From the NCBI GenBank assembly GCA_036345935.2, contig JADWOT020000009.1, forward strand, positions 4,855,381 to 4,919,380: a DNA stretch of 64,000 nucleotides. The letters are read 5' to 3'. Positions 1 to 15,000 of this stretch are shown here, piece by piece (within the stretch, counting starts at the first letter, position 1; each line of letters begins with the position of its first letter). The DNA is from Taenia hydatigena. Its lineage: Eukaryota > Platyhelminthes > Cestoda > Cyclophyllidea > Taeniidae. A program made the translations under genes and the position numbers. Under the pieces are notes generated by a model, which saw only the letters and a list, made by a program, of their open reading frames with translations, was not told the DNA's origin and did not search any database.

Positions 1-53
1 ATGTTGATGAAAGGAGCTTGAATAAAGCGTCGACACCTCCCACGGCTAGTTCT
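1..53 (+). CDS. MPDZ: MPDZ-like exon, linker, cut by the window start
   Basis: The third frame is open from the window edge and reads a Thr/Ser/Pro-rich linker (KASTPPTASS). It ends at TCT before a strong GTGAGT donor in phase 0, which fits the next exon. A second donor after base 105 (phase 1) would not fit the phase of the next exon, so I prefer 53. Confidence 0.5.
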
Positions 54-3000
54 GTGAGTGGATTCTACCAAGCTTATCCAGCCAAGAGCATTGTCTTCGA
101 GCCAGGTATTTCAAAATGCCTACTTCCGTTTCAACATCACCCCATTTGTCACGAACTGCGTGGCTATTTTCCTGCATTTCTTTTAGATGGGACTTCTGGA
201 AGTCATTTGCTTAATCAAGAAGAAAAAGTTTCACTACAAAATCATTGGCGGCGTACATTAAACTATGATGCTGAAATAATTGTAGGTCCATCTATCATCC
301 TCTCTCTGTTGCCTCTAATACCGCCCCTTGGCTAGTAATGTTGCTTCCATGAGTTTGAATGTGAATGCATAAATGCATCCGACTCTCTCGGAAATAATTA
401 CCCATCCCCATCAAAGGCTGCTTCTGTTCAGCAATGGGCGAAGGGGAGGACTTTATTTACTAACTGACTTAAGCTAAACTGATCTCATTGTGTGAGGAAA
501 AGACAGGTGGTGGAACAGCGACAAGAATGATGTTTTCACAGACATTGCACATAAATGTCCAAGTTAGGACCTAACTCGCCTTTGAATAAATATATTTACA
601 TTATCATTCATAGCAAAAACACGAAGAGGGTGTCTCGAATTTGTTATGGCTTGCTATTACAGTAAATGCGAATATTAAGGTTTAGCAGAGATAAATTAGC
701 ATTCACGAAACCTCCCCTCGCTTCTCCTCGGTGATAGGTAGCTGTAGCTAGAGATTAACTAATGCCTCCTGGTAAAACTAACTGTTTACGCGTTACCTTG
801 GAAGTCTTGGGAACGCAAGGTGGTTTTGGCCATTAGGAAACTGAAGTGCATTGATTATAACGCACACGAACTAAACGGTTGGAATTATCCAAGCGATATG
901 TGAAATGCAGACTATTGAATATGAAAAGTTGATTTAATAAAAAACCCGAAGTTATACAGTACAGAATGTAGTTTTTAGCTGCCACTGTTAGTCTTTTTTG
1001 TTGGAATTTAGCCGTTAATGAAATCGGTAAAGTGCAGAAGCAGTAGCATTTCGTCTGCCTCAGAACTGCCTCGATATTCTTCGTTACGGTTGACGAGTGT
1101 TCCTTAAAACAACTTTCGAGGCTATCTTTTAGCTTTTCTATTACTGGTTTTCTGGAGAGGTTATTCATTCTTTAATTTATGAGATGATCGTCTTTTCCAG
1201 AGGAAAATGAGAGGAGTCTAAGAAGAATTTTGGTTCCCTTATTCAAGGTACATGTGTGCATACATAATCTGACCACCAAGATCGATAGAAAATTTGATCT
1301 ATTTTTTATATCTGATACTAATGTAGCATACCACCGCGCTAGTTACGACTTGTAGATTCGTGTTGTCCATATTAATGAAGGGTTGACTCAGGATCACTCC
1401 ACAAAGCCATGCCAAGACTAGAAGTCGCTATTGTCTGGAGATCTGTTGGCACAACATTACTATGAGTCAAGTTACTATGTATTCTCCTCCCTTGCCTTCA
1501 GGATGACTGCGTTTACGTCGCTTTGATGATTGGTGCTATCTGGCCTTTGTTTCTAAGTGAACAGCTATAGAGTTCTTGGATATTTAAATACCGGAATTTT
1601 AATTTAAATGAGATTGCCTTGGCCCTTGATCTAGATTGGGGAGTACACTCTCCCATCGGCAAACACTCCTCTTGGAATATCTGTGGAGACGCTGGGTAGC
1701 ATCGACAGGGTGGGCTGTCAGACAGACTTCAGGCACCGGATCGTCGAAGTACGCAGGGATGGTGTGGTCGCCGCACAGACTGAGTTAAAACCAATGGATG
1801 AAGTTCTAGAGGTAATCTCCCCGTCTCACCATTTCCGCATCAGTCTCTATGTCTCCCTGTGAAAACCTTCAAAATCTTGAGAATACTTGCCCCCTCTTCG
1901 CTGAAAAAACTGGTTAGATTTAAGCGAAGTATGGAACAATGTTCATGGGTTGTGAAGTGACAGTGAGTGGCGTTAAAAATAAGGCTGAAACTATATTCAA
2001 CATCCCATTAGCACTATTTGTCCAGATGATAGTGATTACTTATACATGTTTTACTGCTCCTTCTCACTTATGGGATGAAAGCATTGCACCAAATCTTCAT
2101 ACATTACTGCGTAGCATTCCATTCTACCCAAATATGTACGATTGGTTTTAAATGTGAATGCAAAGAGCTGGCTAAATTCAACTAACTTGTGCGAACGCTT
2201 TGCACCTACAGGTCAGCGGTGTGACTGTAATGGGAAAGGACAGCGCTTTTCTGACTGTCATTTTGCAAAAGCCGCGAATCTCAGGATATCTTGTATGCAG
2301 CCGACCAACAAACATCACCTCTGACCATGAGCACGGCTCGTCTACCCTCAGTGGGGGCAAGATGTCTGCCATCCTCGAGATATCTGGTGCTGAGACCACA
2401 CAAAACGACACCGTCCCAATTAAGCTTGAACCAGGCATTGAGAGGGGCGAGACTATGTTGAGCTCTGGTAGTAAGATCTCAGACCTCAGACGGAAATTTG
2501 AGGCTTTCTCACAAGAAATGACTTCAACACCGCCGAAGGTGCTGGTGAAAGCGAAGGTCACTTCCCCTTTTATATTAGAATCAAATATCCATGTGTCTTG
2601 AAATAAACCTTGATTGTTGTTTATCAAAAAAACAATCAGTGAATTGTACGCAACACTGCGACACAATAAGGATGCCTAATATTAAAATAATCCTATTTTA
2701 GGTTCCTATTGTTGGTATAGACATGCAATATTATATTTACTGTCCCAGGTGTTTAGAATTCCGGTTCAAAACCAGATTCACGTTGTCTGCTTTACGTTGG
2801 CTAATCCAGTATTCTTATAAGAATTGTCATCCGAAAAAAACTCAAACATTTATAATCTTTGCCGCATTTGATGGTAACCTACGATCAACCGTGGCCTGCT
2901 ACGTAAATTGAACATAGTTGGGCACAGAATTTCTCAGCAAGGCCCGCTACATGTTTTTAATTCCGCATATTATTATTGTGACAGCAGTTAACAGTTACCC

Positions 3001-6000
3001 AACTATGTCGGTAGATGGAGGATATCAAAATCGGTCAAAGGACGCCCACCCAACTACGGGAGTCCCGTGATGAGCCGGCCGGCTCTTCGGATGCTTCGTT
3101 CAATTCGACGAACGACTCAACCGAAATCGTTATCAATAAGGCGAAGGGTGAACTGATCGGTAGGGATGGTGCAATGAAGTAAAAGATTGTATTCCAAAAA
3201 TAACCGATTGACGGTGGTAATCACCGTAGTTTTACACCAACGCACTTGGTAAAACGAGGATGCTAAGCACCAACTTAGGTCGTTCTGATTGGATTCAGGT
3301 TTTTCGGTTCGATGCAGAAATAAGGCTAATTTTGTGTTCAGAATTTATTTTTTTTGCTCGTCATAATAACGAGAAACGGAGCAAAAACCACAGTCTAAAA
3401 ACAATTTAAATATGCGATATTTTTGCTTATTTTTGTGGTGTTTTCTCGCACTGTTTAACTAATACGATTAAGTGGGGGGGGGGGGGGGGGGGGGGGGAAG
3501 TGTAGAAATACAGTCCTTATTACGTGACACTCCGATTTGACGTCTTTATTTTGATTTGCTAATATTTTGGTATTTTTTGATCGGCCGAGAAAAAGGCTAA
3601 TATTCCATGCTCATTACTGATCACCCGCATTTCTCCCAAGTCTCTACAAGCAGCCGAGTAGCCATTGCTTGTAATGAGGAATTCAAAAGTAAGATTGGTC
3701 GACTTGAATTCCCCTTGGATGAAAATAACCTCAGGATAAGGTCTGACTTCCTGCCCATGTAGGCGTGACGCTGGGTCAAAAGGATGACACGAGTGGTGGT
3801 TTCACAGTAACGGACATCGCTCCGAACGGGGCGCTGCGCCGCACACTTAACTCCGTCGCTGTATACCGCAGAGTGAACTTCAGCGTAGGTGACGTGGTGA
3901 TAGAGCTCAACGGGAAACATCTCCGCCATGCTACCCTCTTTGGTGTACAAAGCCTACTCTGGAGCATGTTCTCCCTCGAGGGCAATGTCAGGTGTGTGTG
4001 GTTGCATCAAACTAAAAACCACATTTAATGCTTTAAGCATCTGAAAAGTGCAGCATATCAAAGACCGCACTTCCATTTTTAAAGTAAAGCCTTGATCCAT
4101 AATGCGTCAAAATTACTATTAATTTACTTCAAGTATGTGGACTGATGAAACACTTGATATGTACGCTGAATGTGAAGAACATTCTGGGTTTCTATCCTGC
4201 AATCGGGGCAACATATCTTGCTGTCGACTAACCTTTTTTGTCTAATTTTTAGCTCTCTCCTAGATATTTTTAGTAGACGTCAATTAGCTGAAAAATTGCA
4301 AGGGTCATCTCTATCTTTTGCGTATCTTCACTCATGAAAATCCATCATTATGAAACTGTTGTTGCTGATCTCTTGCGCTCGCCAAGCGTGACGCCTATTG
4401 CTGTTGTAAGGACGGTCCAGGTCTATAAAGCTCCCCATTGCTGTTGAAATATGAATGCGAAGTTCTGAACTCGTGTTATCTGAGAAAAGGTCACCACTTT
4501 TGCGATTGCTTTCGCTTCATCACGTTTTAAATCCTTGGTCTCTCATCGAATTTGCACTTACAGGACTTTTTAACCAAGAAACATCTCGACGACGACTTAA
4601 AAACAAGTGCTTAATGTCGACGGAGGAACAGAAATCAGGCTAGTATCTAAAAATACCCCCTTGGGCATTATTTCCAGCCAAAGGATAAAGGTTGTTTTCT
4701 CCGCAGCCCCGCCTTGATGACTGATCCCGTTCCCACCAAGATGTCTTCGTGCCGGTATGCATGCATCACTTTGCAAGTATGCGAGGCACCGCCAATTGGG
4801 TTTCCTTTTGAAACAAGAGCGTTGTGTGTCTATTTTCATCAAAGTTCTTTGCTAATCCCCATGCCTCCTATTAATATACTGTCCACCATTATAAAGCTAA
4901 AAAAATTAACGAAATGGACAAAATGGGAATGGTAAAAGTTCACTTTGTACATTTTTTACTATTTTCGTGAACGCTTTTGTTTACTAATCTAACATGCCAT
5001 GATCCCAGATTTATCCACCTTGTTGTAAAGTTAAAGATAGGATGAAAAACTACTCACCTCGGATTCTAGTTAATGCATTTTACTTGTCAGGTCTGATTCT
5101 AACGCTTTGTCTTTCAGCTCCATCTACTCCCTCTTTATCCGTTAGTTGGTTCCGTGGTTTTGATTTACTGCGCTACCGAATTATAACTTTTGCCAATGAC
5201 CAGTCTTTCACCTTTTTCTCTAGTGAGTTCCTCAATATGATTTTCCGAATGGACGCCATTTAAAAGCTGAGTAGTTGCCCCTATTCGTGTTTTGTCTGTT
5301 TATGTGTGTGTGTGCGTGTGTGTGTGTGAAGCAGAGCCATCAGTTAGATTCTACTGGTCGAATTTACGGCAACCAATACCAAAGATAATGTAATCTAGCC
5401 CTTCTAATAATCTTCTCATTCGGGAAAGCAACAATCGGGGTACGCCCCATCACGTTGTCACTCGTTTTGCATTCTTTATCCTTACCTCACTGACGCCACG
5501 TACGTTAGGTTAATTGCCTACTCTGGTGCCATTGTGATGCGATCTTTTTAATTCATAATTGCGAGCATTTTGGTATTTTTAAATAATAATGTTGCCTTAC
5601 AAAAATTTTAACGAAGTCCATTTCCAAACACATCTTCTCTTTGGCTTCCTTTAGAATGAATTCTGCAATTTTATGCAAAGAAGCTCTGCTTGGAACTTAG
5701 GTATTTTTAATGAGATTTTGAACCTTGTATATCCAGTTTAGCCCCAGAAACCACAATTATCACTAGCCAAATAAATAAACTACTTAACTTGACGTCTACA
5801 GTACGCATTTTTGACTAATTTAATATAATCATCTTCTATTTAGGCTAAGCATCATCAAGCCTTGTGTCTATTAATTAAACTAGTGGCGTCCTTTTGATTC
5901 GTGCATGGGTACAAAGCAACGTTATGTCAATTCTTCATCTTTATTATCCGCTAGGAGACATTTGAAACTACTTTGAGCGAAACCTGAGGTAAATTTTTGA

Positions 6001-9000
6001 AATAAGGATGACTCAATATCGGTGTGGGAGTATTTTTCACACTGCTGCTCGTGTACACAGTCTTCTTCATCAAAGCAACCCATGACCGCGCAGCCGGATG
6101 TGACACAGGAATAGCATGCCCGCATTGCATTAATAACACCATTTCCTATCTTCAAGTGACCGCGTAATAAAAGCTCAATTGGTAAAAGTGTCCTTCAAAG
6201 TAAGAAATTTAAAATCTTTGCTCTCATCTTCATCGTCGGTACTAAGCATGCTGATGTGTCCAAAAGTTGCGAATAACAGAGAATGTGATTTTCTGTGTGG
6301 TTGAAATATTTACCGAAATTCAGTTGCATTATCACTTGTTTCGTACACTTCCTACCTAGTCTAAATACGTTAAATTTTCATGGCCATCAAAAAATGAGTT
6401 GTTTTGGTGATCTTAGATGCTCGTAGAGGGTAACAGGCGTGGATGCGCACGCCGCCTTAAGTCACTGGTGATTTAGTTGAGAAGAAGAAATAGTCAGTCT
6501 TCTTCACAATAAGTGCCGAGTATATTTAAGGTATTATGGCACATCAAAATCTCCTTTTAGCCAGTGTTTAATCGAGGAATGCCTCATCATAAGGCCATGG
6601 AAAGAGCAGGAAGGTAGATTGGAGGGTGCATATATCTGAGGCAGTGTAGAAGTTTAGATGTCACGTCATGTTCTCGCCCTTAACCCTTTTGTTAAATAAC
6701 ACCTTATGCTTTAGTGCTTAACTAACGTCGACTTCCATTCACAAATATGTTCTACTAATCCCACGGATTCCCTTTATTTCAGCCTAAAATTTTCGTCTAA
6801 GCTGTCAACCAAACCGCAACTCACGTTACCGACTGAGGCCCACGACGAACGCCCTCTTGATAAGAATCCCATACTCGGGACTAGTGCTTCAAAGTCCAAC
6901 GTATCCTCCGTTTCCAGCGATTCTAGGCTATCTAGCTCGAGTCCCACCCTTCTCGACATTGCACCACCTGCGACCGAAACGGGCGCAGCGCATGTCCCTG
7001 CCAGTTCAATGAAAAACACACGAGTCCCACCGAAATCACCTGAAGGGGCGAATGAGGTTGTGCCAAATAACGACAGCTCGCCCACCCAGTCCATTAACTC
7101 AAATCCCTATCTGTGAGTTATGCATATTTTAATGTTTGTGCTTAATCAAAGAATAATTGGAGTAACCACTTGTTGCTAACCTTTTTAATCAACCATTGGT
7201 TGCTTGGTGCAAAAGGAATTTGCAACGAGCGGCGAAAGGTTTTTTATTTACCGCTCTTCAGCACTGGGAAATTAGGTGCGTAAGATGACTACCATTTTGT
7301 AAATCCAGTATCATAGGCAAATAACGTAAACGAAAGTTACAATAGAAATGGTTAAGATAAGTTTAATGTCATCCCTTTATCTCGATGTTGTTGGGTCACT
7401 AAATTGCTTCAATGTAATTTTTCACCAATGCAAAAAGTTCTTGATGCTAGAAATGTTGATAAATTTTCAAGTATGAAGACGAAACAAAAAGTCCCATAAT
7501 CATTTAACTATAATTAGCGTAAATAACCACCTCCGACCCTTATTTGGTAATCCGAAATCCAACAAAACTATTTCACTATAATGAGTTGTTATACCCCTTA
7601 CGCATTAGATTGTGATGTACTTTGCTGTCTTGAAATCCATTCAGTTCTATCACCAATCCAGCTTTAAGAATATTATGATTATGCTTCTAGTATTCTTATT
7701 ATTCAAAATAAAGGCTTTCACTGCTGAACAATTACTCCACTTTGGGTCATACTTTCTTGAGCTTTTTGGTGTGACCTGCACTTTATTCATTGTCATCGAA
7801 ACACTTTTACAAAACTGCTTTAAAACATAAGCGAACATTCAAATGATCAATGGTAAGGTTGGTGGCTGCCCTAATTGTACGTGTCTGTTGTTCTTGTGTG
7901 TCCTGCACGCCTTCTCTCCCTCCCCACTACTTGCACATACTCGTTGGTTTTAACAAGATTCTTTGCTCCCAGTGGCGAATTATTTCATTTCGATTGCTCG
8001 CCAGGGCTACCATCTATTTTTCGTCGTTCGGTTGCTGATGTGAAAATGCTTTTTGGATTACTGGACGGATGAACGTTGATTTAGATGGCATAAAATTACG
8101 GAGAGGTGCAATTTTTAAACCGTGCCTTAGTGAACCTAACTAAAGGATATGGTTTGATCGCCATCATCCTAATACGATTTTAGACTTACAGAATGCGTCA
8201 GACTAGATGGTTTGTCTATTATAATGATTTGGTGTTTACATTTTGTCCTGACTTAAAGGAAGCGAAAGAATACACTTATGAACACGTCATTTTTGTTGTA
8301 CATAAGACTGTAACAAGATCAGAAGAAACTTTCTACAAACTGTCACTTATTGGTGCTTGATGCCTTCCAGAACCGAATAGCACCGATGATGAGAAGGAAA
8401 TAGTGGACAGGCGTGTTACTTACAGCAGCCTTTACAAAGCACTTTGGCTAATAATAACCAATGTACAACTAATCAATCCTTGTTGTACGTGATTTCGCCA
8501 TATGTGCTGCGAACTAATCCAACACGCTTTGGATTCTGATTGTCGCGGAAAACCGCTGCACACGCCAATAATCACTAAGAGCACATTCATTTACTCATAA
8601 CTGTATGTGCGATTCCGCTCGCATGTGACCCTTTAGGGTACCACCTCGTGGTTTTATAAAACTCATGGTTGAACGGTATATGCGAACCGCGAGGAATTCC
8701 TGAAACCGGCACATGAAGCGTAAGCCTTTTCAACTACACGATTTTGAATTTCTTGCTGGTTTAATTCATGCTCTTTCTTCCCTTTCATGTGTTATTGCCT
8801 CCATTCGTTCTGCCTGCCTCACCGCACGCCTCGACGTTGTGTACATGCATGTGTGTGTGTGTGTCTCCAGTCTTCGACGTTTGTGAACTCACTGACGCAC
8901 CTGGGAATCCGCACCGATTTCATGCTTTTGGTTAATTTCCCCTCCCCTCAAATTAAGCTGTGTTGTTCCTTTACTCACATTCCCAAAGTTGATAATCTTT

Positions 9001-12000
9001 AAACATATGTGTAACGCAAATACGAAACAGTTCACGGACTGTGAACCTCTCTCTTACAAAGCAATTTTTGAGTTCTGGTAAGCACTAGAGTGGAGACTTT
9101 AAGGCCATTCCATACAGAACCTTGTAAAACTGAGTGATTTGTCAAAAAATATTATCTAGACATTCTATTTTGCACAGGGAAACTGGAATTTTTGTTGCCC
9201 TAGGCTCACCCCAGTTCTCAGCATGTTCCTGAATAAAGAGCTCGTAATATAGTCACTTAAACTTCATAAGGTAAAAGCAAAAGCAAATAGTAAAATTTTA
9301 AACGACAAAGTAACATCTGACGTATTCCTAGTCCCAAGACGTTCTAGTGGATTCACTCCAGCTTTCCATTTACAAAGTGGACATTTCTAGAGAACTTAGC
9401 GAACCGACGCTGACGGACTCAGCGGTAGCCTCAAAGCGAGAAATTTCGTCTAGCATCAATCTACTGGTGGCCTAGGGCACTCACTTTTCAACTCGTCAGA
9501 CAGTTTAGGTAATGTGCCACTTTCCGAATTGGAAGGGTATGCCATGATGGAGATGCAACTCGATTTGTGGTCATTGTTAGCTTTCTCAAAACTTACACAC
9601 TCGATTCGCATGCTATAATACAGGGATTTCTTTAAGTTATAAAGGTACTAATTTGGAAGATTGTACTCTACAGTTTGTTTTAAAAAAGGGACCGTCCACA
9701 GCTGAAAACAGTCAGGATTTTGTGTTTCATTAGCTTCTCGATGATCGATGATTGCTTTTAGGGTGGTAAGATCTGGCATGAAAAAGCGGTTTCGTTGTAA
9801 AAATATGGCACCTCCTCATTACGTCTTTAGCTGTCCTTGGTTGATATTATAAAGATCGAAATGAATCTGATGTAAAGGTTCTTTGCAAAAATTTATTGTC
9901 AGGAACTGACGCCCCGAGGTGTAACTTTAGATCGTATTACTGCTCAACTTGAACTGAAATGACAGTTTTGAGATGAAGCAGTGACGAGCCCTAGTAAGTC
10001 GCATTACCAGAAGATAAGGTATTGTTAGCGTATGGAAGAGACAAAGAACTGTAGACATGGTTTTCCGGCAATGCCACCAAGATGCAAATGCTGGCTTTAC
10101 AGACTGACTAGCCTTCGTAATGTGTTACAATACTGCCGAGCTGTCCCCTACTAACAACGCAAATTATAAGCATTAAGTAATCAAGTTAAAGTTATGTATT
10201 CACATTGTCAATCTTTGGCGTTGTATTTAGGTCAAAATAATTTAAATGCTCTTCGGCATGTCATGTGGTGCAATTGATCATGCCTTTGAAAGCGGACGCT
10301 GGTTATTAATTAAATTCTAAGGTAGCAGAATGTCATAGTTATCGCAAGTTGATAGCAAAAACTTGCATAAAATTGGTCAATTCTTTTGCGCTATGCGATT
10401 AACTTGCCATTTTAGATCTTGGGGCAGAGTTTGGTAAACGGTTTTGTATCTCTTCCTTCACTGCCTCCCCTCCATATGCGTTGGTGCGCCCGATTAGCAG
10501 TAGCATGTTTTTCCAGCTGCAAAAACTTAATATTCACTTTGATCGAGAATGCATTTATTAGCAAGGAGAGTGAGTTAAATTGCTGGTCTAAGGGAACTGA
10601 TCTATCCTCTTTCACCCGTCTCAATTTCTGGTTGTCCATCGAGTCAAGTGTGCAAATACGATTGCGTGAGGTAATGCGCACCTCGCCTGAGGCTCCACTG
10701 TAGACACTTTCTTAGGCGGGAACTACGTCAAAAGCGATCTTATCAAGAGGAAATTTCGTCTGAGTAAACACGGCCCTCTTAATAGATAATGCTGAGACCC
10801 TAAAAAGGCACCGATAAATGTAAGTGCCCAATCAATTGGAAGTCTGGCCGGGGTTTGATAGGAATCACTGAGCTTGCACATAAGTTATGCTAATACGAAG
10901 CACTAAACTAGATTAGATTCGCGGAAACTAGTGCTACAGATGTATCAGAGCTTCCTGTTACGAAATCCGCCCACTTCCGTTGCATTATGTGCACTGTATT
11001 CTGATTCCGAAAAGTAAAAATTTTACAAAGAACTCGAATAAACTTGAAAGACTTGTTGTGGAAGAAGGAAGCCTGAAAAAAAGGGCACCCACAAAGCATA
11101 AGAGTCATTTTCAAATCATTGGGAAGTCTACAGTTGTACTATCAGTTAAAGGCGAAAATTTTGACAGCTGATGCCTGGATAAAGCTTTGGATTAGTATCG
11201 TCATCACCATAACTATTAGCTATCACTGGAAACCAAGTTATGACCATACGCTGACTGAATTTAGTTTAATGTCATGAGATAATTAGTCAAGTGGGAAAAA
11301 TAATTGATTGTAGTAGTTGCATTGAAACTGTAGTTATTGATACGGAAAATTATGCACTCTTGTAAAGAAAATCTCAAATTGGTCTTCCTTTAAGTGATTT
11401 AGCGGTTATGGCTGTCGAGGTGGTCCAAGTGATTTAACTTCGCATAAACCTACCGGTTATCAGTGCATTGTAGCTCGATTTTGAATCCAGTGCTGGCTTA
11501 TTGTTTGTAAAAAAGTGTTTGTTTTATTATCAATATGTTGCGCTATACAGGGGTCTTGAATATCAAAACATCCGTCATTCACCTAATCAATGCAGTGGAA
11601 CGTCTTAAATGTAGTCGCTCATACGCTAATGCAGTTAAGGCTTCACGATTACCGGAAAAGCCTCACTCAGTGGAATGTCTGAGGATTATTTAATAGAATA
11701 AATGCTTGGCATAAAATGTATGATCAGTCACCACTTCGTTCTTCATTTAAGCTGCCAACGTCCAAAAAGAAATCAAGGTGCGACTACCACTTCAAGCCTG
11801 AAACAGTCATTCAACTCATGTGGTGGGATTCGAAGGCACCGCAGTAATAATCTTGACGAGAAACTATTGCGGAAGAGTATTCCTGATGGATATGAAAATT
11901 CTGCTCTAAGGGTACTCATGAATGTGCCTCAGAAGGTGAACCTCTGGGACGAGGTAGTTGAACGCATTTATGCCACGCACGTCTCCCCCTCGGCCCGAAA

Positions 12001-15000
12001 CGTGAAACAACTTAGGTGCTCTTACACCACTCAACAGCCTATGCAAGTCCAACCGATGGAGAAGTCCAACGATCCAGAGGGCCGCAATTTTGAGAGGTAC
12101 AAAAGAGATGCCTTTGAGCAGAACTGGAGTGAATCATTCAGCGTAGTGGTCAGTCCAGGTGATGAAAAATTGGAAATAAAAGTTGCACGTAAGCTTAGTC
12201 AGCATTTTTATGCAAGGTATGGCTGTAAACGGAAGCATTGTTGGACCGAATCGCTAGAAAAAGAATGCCTGGTGCCGCTTATAAAGATAAGGCTGATGAA
12301 GGATGGACAGCATGGAATTATGGAAGTTTTAAAGAACGTGCATGGCTCCTGCCAACTCAGAATATGTCTTTGGGTGTTTAGTGATGGGTTATTTGGGATT
12401 GCTAAAGCTTGCAAAGCTTTAGCATTAAGAAGTAAAATCGTCCACAAAAGCAATCTCAAAAAGTATGCTGCTTAAAATACAGACGGGATGTTGATTCGGG
12501 AAAAATGGAAGAATAACAGATTAAAACTCTTATGGCTAGGTACCAACCCTTCGTAAACAAGACATGTTTGTCCAAGTCAATCATGCTTTAAAAGGGAAGT
12601 AAAAACGGTGCTATTGAAAAGTACTAATTAACTTTCATCGTTTGCATTAGGGATTGTGCAGGATTTTGCATTGTGCGCTTTTGTTGAAAGGGTCAATTCG
12701 TCAATTTACTGGACTCGGAAATTATTTGCAGTCTCAGGATGGGGTTGGTGTCGTTTAATTTAAGACAACACTTTCCTGGAATACTGTTGTAACCCTCAAT
12801 CTTAATGGAACGCTTTTTACTATTGCCTTGGTGATCATCTAGGAAAAATGCTACTCTACACTTGTATGGCATTTGCTTCTTTGGGACTACAAAGTCTTCA
12901 GTTCCATCAAAATTGGAACTTACTTAAAACCTGTTCTTAGACTATCTCCCTTTGTCAAGCAGTAGAGTGTCCAAAAATAAATGCTTTTGGGGGAAATCCA
13001 ATTCGCATTTTTAGAGGGTAACAATCCCAGGATAATTTCCTGAATCGCATTAGCATTACAGAACCATTTTGTTGGCAATTTGATTGCTATGGGAAGTTTG
13101 GTTGATGACCAAAGGAAACCACTTAAGCGCTTCAATACTAAGTAAAGGCAGCCAAAAATTACTCAATTCAAAAAGTCACTAAATGATTTCCGATGTTACT
13201 TTTACTTTCTGCAACAAAATGCAGTGCTTGTGCAAAGAATTTCAAACTTACATTTCGTCGACACGATGGACGATTTTAGTTAACAAGGAGACCGTATCAC
13301 GTAACGTGCATTTACGAGCACTCATTGCATTCTTTGCCTTGAAGGTGGTTCCTTGTGCGGAATTGGCGTTGCTGGTGTCATCGTGTGCGACTTGTGTGCG
13401 GTTTCCTCCAAATTGCCCTTGAAAGTAGGTGATTTAATCGTACAGGTAAGAATTATTCTTTAATTTGGTTCACATTTTCAACAAGAACTTTATGCTTTCC
13501 TTTCGAGTCGCAGCACCCTCCAAACGGGACTTATAGCAGTATCAATAAGGTAATATATGCACAATTATCCATTGCTAACTAACGCCACTATATACACTCG
13601 GGAAAGACTAGCGATGGCTGAGATATACTCTAAAACGGGACTTTGTCTACCCCTTTTGGCGTCTTATTTAGTGACAGCTGTTTAGAATAAATACATACAA
13701 ATAAAGAGAATCAGGCAAGTTTACCTTTCGAAATTGCTTGATCCTCCCTTTTTTAAGAAAAGAGCGCAAAGTTATATCGCCTCCTCGTCCTTCATTGAAA
13801 TCAAATAGAACATCAATAGTTATTTTTAAGTCAAGGTATATTAAAAATGTGCGAAGGGTGTGGATTCAACTTTGGGCTGTTAAAAGAAAAAATTTGAGTT
13901 TTTGATGCCACATGTTTATATTGAGAAGCATCGCTTCATTTTAAATAGCTTAGAATACGTAATCGTTGCGAGTTTAATTTGTAACAAAAGGTGGAGAATG
14001 CTCCAGTGGCCGATGGCGACCCTCCAGATGCGGCACCCATACGCCTTCTTGTTAAACGCCTCAAGGAATGCCCTTCCGTATGTTATCCTCCGTTTTGCTT
14101 TTCATTGCAAAACAATACAGCCAGTTCAAATACACTGCAGTCGGCCAGTGATAGCCAGAGGCTTTTGGGCATTGTCCTTCTTCAAAGTCCCTTTATCTAA
14201 TTGTCATAAATTTAGGCGGCTTCGAATAACCAGCACATGCCCTATGAGTTATGCACGCTACTTGCTTAAGCGCTCAAAATCTTTGTGCGAGTATGTTTGC
14301 ATGCCTCAACCTTATTTTCTTGAAGAATTAGGCTATGGCGCCGTGTAAAGGGTATGACTGCAAAAATTTTATTGCCAGGTAAGATGTGTACGATTTTAAG
14401 TCAATGTTGGCCCCGTGCAGGAATGAATAATGGAGGTGTCAAGATCAGGGATTTCTTATTTCATAGCTTAGCAGTGGCGAATCAAGTCCAGAAGCCCCCG
14501 AACGTCAATTGAGTCGTCAAATTCGTAGAGTGAACAGCAAAAAATCAGGATCTCCAAAGGTAAGAAAATTGGGAAATAAATGTGTTTGACTCCGCACCAT
14601 ACAGATGTCCAGTTCTCAGATACTGTAGCTGTAGTTGCATGTGTACTTCATCTTCATTGGCTCTTGGGTTAAATATCACCTTATCATGCTAAATTTTGAT
14701 TATCATGTAAGGTCCTCCCCACTTAATCACTGACCGCTTGCCTCTCCTTGGTGCACACTATATTTCTGCCTCATTTTTGCAAAATTATGCTTTTGATGGA
14801 TGTTAGATTGAACGAGGAACGTCATAAATGATTTATTAGTCGTGCATTTTCGGTCCATTAAAAGGCTGTCTTCAGAACAGTGCGGGTAAACTGAATTAAA
14901 CATTTGAAGCTGACTAAAATTCATCAAATTAATCGCGTGTACTTAGCTCAAAGCTTTCCCCCTTTTACGGTTATACTCTTAGTGCTTATGCTACTGATTT

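Noticed and set aside
5922..6155. 77-codon cysteine-rich minus-strand frame inside an intron
   Set aside because: Looks protein-like but has no promoter, splice support or family resemblance that I can name.
6774..7094. 106-codon minus-strand frame
   Set aside because: Antisense shadow of the Ser-rich scaffold exon at 6,783-7,112.
12189..12475. Tail of the 257-codon plus-strand frame at 11,702-12,475
   Set aside because: The GTAAGC donor at 12,189 joins exactly to a PDZ core exon; the remaining codons are intron.
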